A DNA stretch of 64,000 bases from Pyropia yezoensis. Taxonomy: Eukaryota > Rhodophyta > Bangiophyceae > Bangiales > Bangiaceae. The stretch lies in contig CM020619.1 of NCBI GenBank assembly GCA_009829735.1, forward strand, positions 9,352,375-9,416,374. The letters are read 5' to 3'. The notes under the pieces were generated by a model. It made no database searches. It was given only the letters and a program-made list of their open reading frames with translations, and was not told where the DNA came from. This document shows positions 1-9,258 of this stretch, in pieces. A program made the position numbers and the translations under genes. Position 1 is the stretch's first letter; each line of letters opens with the position of its first letter.

Positions 1-1998
1 GCTATTCCCAGGTTGGGAGGCCACTACATCCTGGATGTGGACGCTAGCTACGACCAACTTGGTTGTGTGTTGCTTCAGCAACAGCCGGACAAGGAGTACT
101 TGCCGGTGGGTTACTTCAGCAAGGGGCTAAACTCGGCCGAGAAGAACTACGGAGTCACCGAGTTGGAAGGACTCGCAGTGGTATGGGCGGTGACGTCACT
201 TCGTCACTACCTAGAGGGTGAGAAGTTCCTCATCCGCTGTGACCACCGCGCGTTGCAGTTCATCTTCAAGACGGACTGTACGAACACTCGTCTCAACCGG
301 TGGAGGGTGCGACTTGCACCCTTCAACTTTGATATTGAGTACCGACCTGGCAGGCAACATGCCCTTGCCGACGGCCTCTCTCGGGTACCGACCGAGGGAC
401 TGGACACCACCCCAGTCGATGAGGACATCCCCATCGTGGGGGTAGTCACGCGCTCGGGTCAGGCGTTGAATCCCGAGGCGCCAGGGAACAAGAAGTACTT
501 GCCCCTGTCCCTGGACGAAGTAGTGAAGGCCCAGGCCGAGGATCCCTTCTGCAAGTCGCAGAGGGATACCCTGGATACAGTGGCGGAGACGCGGTTCTTC
601 CTGGGAGACGATGGCCTCCTCATGAGGAGGGGGGTATTCCAGGGGACCGAACAACTTGTCGTCCCCGCATCCCTCAAGGACAGTATCCTTGAGAGGGAGC
701 ATAACGCTCCCACGGGTGGACACCTGGGGTCTAGTAAACTGTACCAGACCCTGAGGACCAGGTACTACTGGCCGTCCATGGTGGTGGACATCTACAGTTG
801 GGTGGCTGCCTGCACAAGTTGTGCACAGAACCGTCTGATGGAACGGCGGCCTACTACGGCTATGCTATTGTTCCCGGCCAAGGAGCCCTTCGCCGCGTTG
901 GCGATGGACATCCTTGGGCCACTGCCAGTGACCGAGGAGGGCAACCAGTACCTCCTGGTCATCTGTGACCGCTTCACGAAACTTACGCGAGCGATCCCAC
1001 TGGCAGAGATCACGGCCATGTCGGTCGTGTCAGCCTTCCTAGATCACTGGGTTGCCGCGTATGGCATTCCGGATAGTACACTATCGGACAATGGACCGCA
1101 ATTTGCGTCTGTACTGTTTCAAGGAGTGCTGGATATGTTGGGGGTTAAGGCAAACTATGCCACCCCCTACCACCCACAAACTAATGGGCAGGTGGAGCGC
1201 TTCAACAAAACTATTGTTAGGCAGCTGCGCCATTATGTGAGTGAGCACGTGAAGACGTGGGACCAATACATTTCTATTCTGACCACTGCCTACAATTCGC
1301 AGGTTCACTCATCTACCGGGGAAGTACCCCTCGCTTTTGTGACCCCCCGTCGCGTGCGGTCTATTGCCGTGCGGCGGCCGCTCCCAACTAGGGAGGATGG
1401 TGGCAGTACGCCCACTCCTACTGAGAGTAAGGCGGAGTTCGCTGCTAGGCTTGAAAACCTCATCCCTAAAGTCAGGGCTGAGATGGACAAAGCACAAAAG
1501 CGCTACAAGCGTACCTTTGACAAAAAGGTGCGCAACGCCAAGCATGTCCCCGAGCAGGGTGACTGGGTATTGGTCCACTCACACACCCCAACTGGGGGTA
1601 AGTTGGTGTTCCAGACGAAGGGGCCGTACCAGGTCCTTCGTACTGATGGGCGGCGCTTCACCATCGAAAGTGACGATGGGGTCCGCACAGTGAACGGACA
1701 GGACGTGGTCAAAGTTGCACCACCGCCTGCAGGCGACCCAGCTTGGGCGCGTGCCTTGAAAACGTGGCGCCTGCCCTCGCTGCCTGCAGCCAAACAGGGC
1801 CCGCAGGAGTACGTGTTCGACAAGTTCATCGACCACGGCTGGGATGAGGATACTGACCGCCTCATGTTGAGGGTGCGTTGGTTTGGCTACAAAGCCAAGG
1901 ACGATACGTGGGAGTATGTGGAAGACCTTCCTGCTGAGAAGGTCCGGGCGTACTGTGCCCGGAACGAGATAGACCCTAACAGCCCTCCCTCAACGTGA
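1..1998 (+). CDS. Ty3/gypsy pol polyprotein, 3' part: RNase H, integrase, chromodomain (5'-truncated)
   Basis: The frame is open from base 1, so the gene starts before the window; the first Leu (TTG at 13) is not a start. Numbering residues from that Leu, RNase H occupies about 1-125 (DVDAS, TELEGLA, RCDHRAL, ALADGLSR). An HHCC integrase zinc finger spans 230-270 (H230, H237, C267, C270). The integrase core has its full acidic triad D299 (MDILGPLP), D359 (LSDNGPQF) and E395 (NGQVERFN). A chromodomain-like tail lies at 599-648 (EYVFDKFIDH, RWFGYKAKDDTWEYVED), the hallmark of chromoviruses, where it steers integration to particular chromatin. No stop or missing catalytic residue is visible, so this part could be functional. 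It ends 112 bases before the 3' end of the antisense ORF. Confidence 0.95.
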   Translation, partial: AIPRLGGHYILDVDASYDQLGCVLLQQQPDKEYLPVGYFSKGLNSAEKNYGVTELEGLAVVWAVTSLRHYLEGEKFLIRCDHRALQFIFKTDCTNTRLNRWRVRLAPFNFDIEYRPGRQHALADGLSRVPTEGLDTTPVDEDIPIVGVVTRSGQALNPEAPGNKKYLPLSLDEVVKAQAEDPFCKSQRDTLDTVAETRFFLGDDGLLMRRGVFQGTEQLVVPASLKDSILEREHNAPTGGHLGSSKLYQTLRTRYYWPSMVVDIYSWVAACTSCAQNRLMERRPTTAMLLFPAKEPFAALAMDILGPLPVTEEGNQYLLVICDRFTKLTRAIPLAEITAMSVVSAFLDHWVAAYGIPDSTLSDNGPQFASVLFQGVLDMLGVKANYATPYHPQTNGQVERFNKTIVRQLRHYVSEHVKTWDQYISILTTAYNSQVHSSTGEVPLAFVTPRRVRSIAVRRPLPTREDGGSTPTPTESKAEFAARLENLIPKVRAEMDKAQKRYKRTFDKKVRNAKHVPEQGDWVLVHSHTPTGGKLVFQTKGPYQVLRTDGRRFTIESDDGVRTVNGQDVVKVAPPPAGDPAWARALKTWRLPSLPAAKQGPQEYVFDKFIDHGWDEDTDRLMLRVRWFGYKAKDDTWEYVEDLPAEKVRAYCARNEIDPNSPPST

Positions 1999-2109
1999 GG
2001 GAAGGCCGAGCAACAGTGCCAAGAGAGTGCTTCAAGTCGAAGTGGTACGCAGAGTGGCTTTAAACTACAGCCCTAACCCTCACACTCTCACAACAAAGGC
2101 AGCTGCCAA

Positions 2110-4224
2110 CTAGGCACGCATGCTAGACTCTCCCACCCCACGGCCCTCGCCCTCACGTGGAGGCGAGCGGCGAGACCCACGCCGATAACGGTCTCCACTC
2201 GTTGGAAGGGGCGGCGGCTCCAAGTCGGAACCGTCGCGCCCCTCACGGTCGCGCAAGTGGCGCCGACCGTGGCTACTCTTCTGCCTGGTCTTGCGCGCAA
2301 GTTTGCGACGCAGACGCTGGACAGACTCCGTCTCCGATGGGGTAGAGGACTCCGAGACGGAGTAAGACAACTCGTCTTCCGACACGGAGGGAGAGCGCCG
2401 CGAGTGACGGCGACGACGGCGAGGAGGCGAGTATGCCCGGCTCGCACGACGCTTGCCACGCCCAAGTGGGGATGGCTGGGGCATAATAGCCCCAATGCGA
2501 GCCAACTCGGCCGTCATAAACTCCGCCACCGACTCGCAACTCGCGGTCGCCACTGCAGTACGAACGCGCTCCTCAAGTTGAGGAGTCTCGGAACTTTGGA
2601 GGGTTGCGGTCGACGCGGCCAACCAGGAAATGGTGCGCACCAACGTGGTGATCATCATCTCTGAGGTTAGAGGCGTGGGCGGTAACACCAACTTGGGGTA
2701 TACCGTCAGGAGGGTGGCCCCCAAGTTGGGAGACACCGGTGTGGATGACTCCACGGCCACGCTGATCGGGATGTTCCCGTGAGGCTGGAAAGGAACAGGA
2801 GGAAGCGGAGGGGCACGCCGAGGTGGCGGTACCCGGGTGTAACTGCGACCCCGACTTGGGGCCCCCGCAGTAGGTTGAGTCATATGGTCATCATATGAGG
2901 GCACAGCCATAACTATGGGCTTGTCCGGGGGTGGCGCAGTGTGACGATCCACCCCCGGGGCATACGGGTAGTCCCCGATGCCCAACCCCTCTCGTAGGAC
3001 CACACGGCCGTCGTGAAGTTCACGAGCGACCCACACGAACTGGCGAAGTGCGCCATCGTCCTTGGGCCCCCGAGTGGGGCGGCGCAACTTGTGCTCAATG
3101 CTCTCCCACTCGATAAACTTGTGGAGGCGGAGCATCTCCTCAAGTAGAGTGAGTTGTCCTGACGAGCACCCCTCAGCAACTAGCTGAGGGGTGAGCTGTT
3201 CCAAACCCTGGATGAGCCGGAGGGGGAGATGCCAGAGCATCCCCCGCCGCTGAACACATGACACCCAGGTCGACATGACCTCGAGGAGCCACTGGGTGGC
3301 CAACATGGCCCACACCAGATGATCAGGGCCAGCCGTCAACATGACGGAGCCGAAGTGGTCAAGCAACCGTGGCAACAATGCCGGGAACCCGTAGGGGACC
3401 TCAACTTGAGGCCACCACTCGGGCTTCTTCGGGTAGTATTGCTCCTTACTGGCAGCAGACTGCTGAGGAAACTCAAGTTGAGCCGAGGTCACCAAGTAGG
3501 GACCTCGCCGAAAGTCTTTCTCCATCCGCACATCAAAGTGATGAGTGTGCGGATCGGCCTCGTGAAGGTACGGGGGGCGAGTTGCCACCGCGTCCCAAGT
3601 GAAGGTCGGCAAGTCGCCGGGACCCGGGATAGTTCCCCCGCGGTCCACCATGGCCTTGGCCCGCTGCACGTCCTCGACCTCCTCGTCGTCCAGGAAGGCA
3701 AACTGGTCCGTCCTGAAGCCGGCAGGGAACCCGACCCTACGGGGATACTTCTCCCGTAGGCGGTCCCATACCCGACCCATCGCTGCGCCGAGTCGGCCAC
3801 AGCGAAGAACAGTCAACCCCTCCTCATACAGAGGCCAAGCGGGGTAAAACCACCGCCCCAAGGCCTCACGCGGGACAACTTGTCCCGCCTCCGGGGGAGA
3901 TCCTGCCGTCAACCCAAAGCCGGGTGACGCGGGAGTCCCACCCCCCGGAGCGATCGCGGAGCCCCCGCCGGAAGTCCCGGCAGGCGCTGCACCGTAGGAG
4001 GTGTCCTCCATACGCTCATCGAGAGAGTCCGTCTCCACTCCCGGAGTCGCCATGGCTCTCCCCAAGTTGGGGAGAGACGTCCTGGCTATCGCGGCACGAG
4101 ACCCGCCTCGAGTTGAGGGGGGCTCGGATCGTGGGTAAACGGGTGGCCTCCCCAGCGTGGGGTGGCCCCGTGTAAGGTGAAGGAGAAGTGGTGGTGGTGG
4201 TGAGGTGTGAACCGAGGAGAGCAA
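2110..4224 (-). CDS. Antisense additional ORF (aORF) of element A, unknown function
   Basis: A 704-residue ORF on the strand opposite pol, between pol and the 3' LTR. Translation could start at M1 (4224) or, by comparison with its relatives, at M58 (4053). No known domain is recognised. Visible parts: a Pro/Gly/Ser-rich N-terminus; a conserved core at about 150-380 containing VEVPYGFPALLPRLLDHFGSV and RRGMLWHLPLRL; and an Arg/Ser-rich, SR-like C-terminus (about 600-704) suggesting nuclear or RNA contact. A copy at 48068-50182 has exactly the same codon length and roughly 85% similar residues; a divergent relative sits at 44891-46177. This conservation argues for a real protein. Antisense ORFs in the same place are known in some plant Ty3 elements (Retand and others), but I cannot show homology. 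Transcription would start near or in the 3' LTR. Confidence 0.75.
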   Translation of the reverse strand: MLSSVHTSPPPPLLLHLTRGHPTLGRPPVYPRSEPPSTRGGSRAAIARTSLPNLGRAMATPGVETDSLDERMEDTSYGAAPAGTSGGGSAIAPGGGTPASPGFGLTAGSPPEAGQVVPREALGRWFYPAWPLYEEGLTVLRCGRLGAAMGRVWDRLREKYPRRVGFPAGFRTDQFAFLDDEEVEDVQRAKAMVDRGGTIPGPGDLPTFTWDAVATRPPYLHEADPHTHHFDVRMEKDFRRGPYLVTSAQLEFPQQSAASKEQYYPKKPEWWPQVEVPYGFPALLPRLLDHFGSVMLTAGPDHLVWAMLATQWLLEVMSTWVSCVQRRGMLWHLPLRLIQGLEQLTPQLVAEGCSSGQLTLLEEMLRLHKFIEWESIEHKLRRPTRGPKDDGALRQFVWVARELHDGRVVLREGLGIGDYPYAPGVDRHTAPPPDKPIVMAVPSYDDHMTQPTAGAPSRGRSYTRVPPPRRAPPLPPVPFQPHGNIPISVAVESSTPVSPNLGATLLTVYPKLVLPPTPLTSEMMITTLVRTISWLAASTATLQSSETPQLEERVRTAVATASCESVAEFMTAELARIGAIMPQPSPLGRGKRRASRAYSPPRRRRRHSRRSPSVSEDELSYSVSESSTPSETESVQRLRRKLARKTRQKSSHGRRHLRDREGRDGSDLEPPPLPTSGDRYRRGSRRSPPREGEGRGVGESSMRA

Positions 4225-4380
4225 GCTGCCAAGTGGGCAAGCTTGAGGAGAGGGGCGGCCAACGTGACCGCCTCCACATCCGCGTTACGTACTCAAGGGG
4301 GGACAGCAAGTCGCGTCCCCCCCTACGCCGAGACGTGCGTTTACGCACCCCCTCACAGGGCCGACCGGGTCGGTCGGAAC

Positions 4381-4394
4381 TGAGGAGAGGGGAG
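4381..4394 (+). promoter_or_regulatory. Polypurine tract of element A
   Basis: Purine-rich run (tgaggagaggggag) directly before TGTGGCAG, which fits a plus-strand primer abutting a 3' LTR. Element B has the same arrangement, a purine run followed by TGTGGGAG. Confidence 0.6.
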
Positions 4395-4900
4395 TGTGGC
4401 AGTATTGACCCCCAGGTAGGGGGCAACACGTGCCATGCAAGGGGCGGCAGGCCACTAGCCTGATCCGTTCCTCCCCCTGCATTTGGGTCCATATTCCCTA
4501 AGTTCGGGATAGTTAGCTTAGTAGTAAATCCAACTTGGATTTGAGGGTTTTCTGCATTTATCGTCTTGAATTTTCGTGTGGCCCGGTGGGCAGGTGCTGG
4601 GGTGGGAGATTCTGAGTGGCGAGATTCTGAGTGGACCCTGGGGGGATAAGGGGAGGGACAGCGGGGCTTGGCCCTGCGTCCCCGTCCCGACCAAGAAACT
4701 GTTGGACCACACACCATCTTCTTGTTTGTCCGTGGGGGGATTGCCCCACAACAGGGATAGAGTGTGTGCGACTTGCACTTCTTCCGGTTCCCCCGACACG
4801 GGAGGCAGCCCTCGCACACCGCCCCAACTTGGGTACTGTGTGTGCGAGTGGTTTTTGCCACAGAGGGAGGTATATGGCCGCGGTCGTCCCTTTCGCAACA
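4395..4900 (+). repeat. 3' LTR of element A (boundary partly inferred)
   Basis: It starts TGTGGCAG after the polypurine tract and probably ends ...CGCAACA at 4900, giving about 506 bp with TG...CA ends. The 5' LTR is outside the window, so the end cannot be confirmed. Part of it (about 4570-4900) resembles 55740-56230, taken to be a related degenerate LTR. The first 15 bases of the LTR of copy A2 survive at 47889-47903 in inverse orientation. Confidence 0.55.
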
Positions 4901-7513
4901 GGTGAGGCGCCGGCGGCCACGGCGCCGGGGGCGAAACAGTCAGCAGCAGCGACGGCGACGCCCGCAAGGGGTGCCCCTGCTTCCTCACTTCCCAGACATA
5001 CGGATCAAACAGCAGTGCAGCAGGCGCAGGAGAAAGACACGGAGCACCTACGTACGCGTAACAGTTCCGATGATCAGAGTCAAACCGATGCAGCAACGAC
5101 ACAGCTCACATACAAGGCACACCCAAAGACACAAAGGTGGTTCGTGAACACACGAGAAAACTGGCGGGTCGCCAAAATAAGAAGTCACAGTCACCGTACA
5201 GATGAGGCCGGAGGAAAGGGGGGTGCTTGTGTAGTCCCGCCCCTACGACAGGTACGGAAGGGAGCCGGGGAGGTTGTATCGACCCTGGTGACTGATGTTC
5301 CCTGCTGGGAGGAGCTGGAGGGGGTGGTGCATGCTGGTGGCGGACAGAGTGGGCTGATGAGGGGGGGGCCGCACATGCCGTTGAGGCGAGTGGCGGGTGC
5401 GCAGGTGGCGCAGGTATAGTGATGGCACAGCGGCACACGTCCAAGTGAATGGCACCCGATGATTGACTGAGATGGCGCTTGACTCGCCAAGCAAGGGTGG
5501 TGGTGCTCCGGTCACGCGCCGGTGTCAATCCGGGTCTAAGAGAGCAACCAACGTGGATACGTGGATGGCTCAGCTGCACTCCGAGACGCTTACACATTCG
5601 ATCGTTCTGTAATCCGCCGGCCGATCGCCAACATGATCGGAGCCATTGGCATGCCCTCGTCTGGAACAATGTCTCTAAACGCCCTGCATCCGACGTGACA
5701 ACAACCGACACAGACTGTATCTCCAAAACTCTGCTGCCGCAAACCTGCAACCCCCCCGTGCGATCAATTGACGCCGCCATTGCCGTACCATGTCTTGGGG
5801 AGCTCTTTCTTCTTTGAATACACGTGTGAGACATTCTTTGGATGGGTCTGGGGAAGCCAGGGTGCCACGTTTCAACGCGATCAGCGGCCTAATTGCCATT
5901 TTATCAGATAAGTTCGGTTCTTCACATTGTTAAATATCTTCAGAGGCATTCGTCGCAGCAGCTGAGCTGCGCTTCAGTCACTCTCCGTGGTCCAAACTGA
6001 ACGAGTTGAAGTCGCGCAGCTGTTCCGGACAAGAAAGAGTGCGGTGATCCCGCCCGACCCCTTCTGCCTGAGGCAACATCAGGATATGACTGAGTCGCTC
6101 AGCGCGACTCGGCGCTCAACGCAGTGAGCGTCTCGCCACACAGCGGCAGGAAGCTGCGGAGGCGCCACGGCGGCGGCAGCAGATACGGGGGCGGAGGGGC
6201 AGCCGCGGGAGGGTTCTGGCCGCGCAAAAGAGAAAAAAGGGGGCGTTGCCGCCGCGGCGAGTTGCGGCGGCCGCGTCGCGGCCGCGGCGCGGCAGCGGCG
6301 GGCAGCCGCGGCGGCCGCACCGGCCGCGGCGGCTGGGCGGGGCGTCGACGCGCGGCTGCTGGAGCAACGGCCGCGGCCTCGGTGGCGGCGGCGGCGGTGG
6401 GGTCGTCGACGTGTGGCGGCGGGCGCAGCGATCGGCGGTCGCGGTGGTCGCAGCCGCTTGGGCGCCCTGGGCACGCCTGAGGAGAGGTCGCTCTGTTCTC
6501 GCGTACTCTCCCAATTGCTTGGACACAATGAAGTTGTTTATCACACGTGTTGCCTGGCGTCAGCTTGCCACGCTCGCACCGAGCTGCTGCTCTCAGCTCA
6601 ACAACGGACCAATGGGATCCTACAGAGTGATGATCTCTGAGCGCTGGTTGGCCTGGAACAGCAGATAAAATGGAGACAAGATGCTTCCTCATTGGACGAT
6701 GCGTTGATCGCCGCAAGGCATGGAGCGCTGGCCATTTGCGAGGGCCTTGCGATGAGCCGCAATGGCGGACTCAATTGATAACACGTGTCATCTGGTCATC
6801 ATCCTCAATATGTGTAAGCATGTGGAGTGGAGCAACCCTTGATCGACCAGCCGAGAGTGACAGCACGGACCCGTCGATGAAGACGCTCTGCCCACCTTCG
6901 CATGTACCCCTCCCGCTCTCCCACTCGCATTCTCCTCAGACGTTCCGTCTGGCTTTCCTTTGTTTCTTTCGTAGGTAGCTCTGTGACTTCTGTGTACTTT
7001 GCGCGCTCGGATTGGTTGCGGGATGGCGGGAAGGGTACCCCCCTTTGGGGCCACCTCTTCCAGCAAGGTACGTCGGCGGTTCACATTCCCCTTAGACACG
7101 GGTGAGCAGCGTCACGTAGTGGAAGTGGACATCCTTTGGATGTTGGCTCGTCCTGGCTGCTTGGGATGCTGCCTGAATGGGTGTTTTCGCTCGCTCGAGG
7201 CCGTAGCTGCTTGCTCGCTAGCGCTGCGCCAGGCGACGCTCTTGTCTGGTCTGCCGTGGTGCTGACCGTTAGGCACTTCTCGCTCCGTCCCCACTATCGC
7301 ACGCCCTGCCTGCTGCCCTGTTACTCTTATTTCGACCCCCCGATTTTGTCTCGCCTGTGTTCGTCCACCTCTCTGCACGCGCCCGCTTGCGCCCCCCCCG
7401 TCACCCGTGCTCGCCTTCCTCTCCCCTTCCGGCAGTCGGATACGGTCTCTATCGCCCTCGGTGCGCCCACCCCCTCCGCCGCCTCCCGCCCACCCATCTC
7501 CTTCTCTTCCTCG
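4901..7513. other. Intergenic stretch between element A and UNC50
   Basis: No recognisable gene on either strand. 4901-6070 is mixed composition with short unconvincing frames. 6120-6480 is extremely GC-rich, with CGG/GCC runs that open several frames at once, so those frames are composition artefacts. 6480-7510 is the 5' flank of UNC50 and may hold its promoter and leader. Confidence 0.5.
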
Positions 7514-8733
7514 ATGGGCATAATGCCCGTGGGGGGCTCCCCGTCGGCGGTCGGAGGCCTCAGCGGCCGCGGCGGCAGCGGCGTCAGCCGCTCCTCGTCG
7601 CGCCTCCCCGAGTACGTGCGACGGTTGGGCAGCTACGCGGCCATGGACACGGACTTTGCACTGTGGCAGATGGTGCACCTGGTTTTTGCGCCGTCGCGGG
7701 TGTGGCGGATGGCCAAGTTCCACCGGCAGACCAAGGGCCAATGGGCGCGAGATGGTACGTGACGCCGGCGGCGCAGGCAGTTTGGGGCAGGGAGGTGGGG
7801 GTGTACACTTACTGGTTTTGGTCAGTAGTTGGGGAGTGGAGGGGGTGGGAGGGACTGCGTCCATGTCCATTGTTGGGGCTTCTGGAGGGGAAGTAGCTGG
7901 TCATGGACATGTCCGCTCGGCAGGTGGCTAGGCACGATAGCCTCTGCCTGGCTAGAGGGGAAGTTCGAACTCCCCCTCTGGTTTAACCGCTGTCCCGGCG
8001 GCAGCGGCTGAGGAGGCATTGCGGAGCCGCCTTGCTAACTCTAACACCCTTTGTCCCTGCTCGGAGTGTCCCCTGGATTGTTTCTGTTGCCTCTACGCCG
8101 CGCGTGCGGGGCCCGTTGTTTTCTTTCCGCCGCACTCCAGACCCTGCATTTGTCGCCATCCTCATCTACTTTATGACCGTCACGGCCATTGCCCACGCGT
8201 TGGCATTCCATCTCACCGGCACCTCCTTCCTCTTGCTCTCCCTCACCTTTCCCCTGTTGCACCTGCTTGCCGCCGGCGCGGCGGTTGCCACCGCCACCAC
8301 TCATTACCTGAGGGCGACGCTGCCCCCACCTCCGGCGCACTCACATACCCCCGTACCGACCGCTGCCGACATTGAGTGGCTGTACGCCTTTGACGTCCAC
8401 TGCAACGCTTTTTTTCCTGCCTTCCTGACCATCTACGTGGTGCAGTACTTTCTCTTACCCCTCTTTCTTGGCGGCGGGGGCGCCGCCGCCGCTGCCACCC
8501 GCGCGGGCAGCAGTGCGGTGGTGCGGTGGGCTGGCAACAGCCTGTGGCTGGGCGCCTGGGGCGCCTACGTGTACGGCACGTTTCTCGGGTGGGAGGCGGT
8601 GGGGCTTGAGCGCGCGACGGACTTTCTGTGGGGGGGGGTACTGGGCGCGGGTGTGTGGCTGCTGGGCGGGCTCCTGGGGGGGGACGCGGTCCGCCTGTGG
8701 TGCAGGTGGATCATGGGGGTTTCGATGCGCTAG
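7514..8733 (+). CDS. UNC50: UNC50 family Golgi/ER membrane protein, join(7514..7754, 8141..8733)
   Basis: Predicted 277 residues, close to the usual ~260. Exon 1 ends ...MDTDFALWQM...RQTKGQWARD, the signature N-terminal segment of UNC-50/Gmh1. Exon 2 resumes DPAFVAIL, which rebuilds the family motif RDDPAF across the junction. The donor is ATG|GTACGT at 7755 and the acceptor ...CTCCAG at 8139-8140 (intron 386 bp); the split codon rejoins as GAC. Exon 2 holds about five hydrophobic segments plus the family motifs IEWLYAFDVHCNAFFP and GNSLWLGAWGAYVYGTFLGW. UNC50/Gmh1 is an inner Golgi/ER multi-pass protein that interacts with Arf exchange factors and, in animals, helps acetylcholine-receptor trafficking. 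The start was chosen as the first ATG before the conserved part; a frame continues upstream, so it could be earlier. Confidence 0.93.
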
Positions 8734-9258
8734 GATGGATGGGAGGGATGGGGCAGGGGGGACGGGGCGGAGGGGGGGGGAGCTGCGCGAATTACTTTTT
8801 CTTCTCACGCCGTGCATGCCGGGTCCGCGCCCTCGCGCCCGGCGGCACGCCGTCTTGGACGGTCGCTAGGTGGCCGGCGTGACACCGCCGGGGCGGGGCG
8901 GCCCGTGGGCGCGGCGGAGAGCATGGCAACCTGTGCGGGCGCTGCCACCGACAGGGACCACGCGCCGCCACCACTGACTGGGCGGTGGTGGAGCCGTCTC
9001 CCGGTGCCGAGGGCGCGTGGTGCCGCGCCTGTGCGTGAGAAGGGAAAGCGGCCGCGGCAGCGCCCTGCCTAGCCAGACACCCCGCGAGCGGCCAACCCGT
9101 GCACCACTGCACAGAGGTCATGAGTGTTACAAATGAAAAAAAAACTGTTGCGCATACCTGACCATGTCCTCCACGGACGGTGCCCCCCCTGGCGTCGGGC
9201 GTCGACCCCTTGCGGGGCCACCAAGCTACCCTCTCACCCCTCCACTCCCCCTTTCCCT
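8734..9258. other. Convergent intergenic spacer between UNC50 and the DnaJ-CpcE gene
   Basis: 3' ends face each other. GC-rich with no recognisable gene; presumably both 3' UTRs and polyadenylation signals. Confidence 0.5.

Larger units (their letters stand above)
1..4900 (+). mobile_element. Ty3/gypsy chromovirus-type LTR retrotransposon, 3' part (element A)
   Basis: The window opens inside pol. Sense pol runs to 1998, an opposite-strand ORF fills 2110-4224, a purine-rich tract lies at 4381-4394 and an LTR-like segment at 4395-4900. The 5' LTR, gag, protease and most of reverse transcriptase would lie left of the window. A decayed copy in the opposite orientation lies at 47889-50935 and keeps the same order, so the antisense ORF is part of the element and not a chance neighbour. 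The right edge at 4900 is inferred from a terminal CA. Confidence 0.85.

Noticed and set aside
6120-6480. Overlapping Arg/Ala/Pro-rich frames on both strands
   Set aside because: Low-complexity CGG/GCC DNA keeps all frames open; no start, domain or conservation supports a gene.
7920-8000. tRNA-like T-arm (ggggaagttcgaactcccc) in the UNC50 intron
   Set aside because: No matching acceptor, D-arm or anticodon stem could be folded around it.
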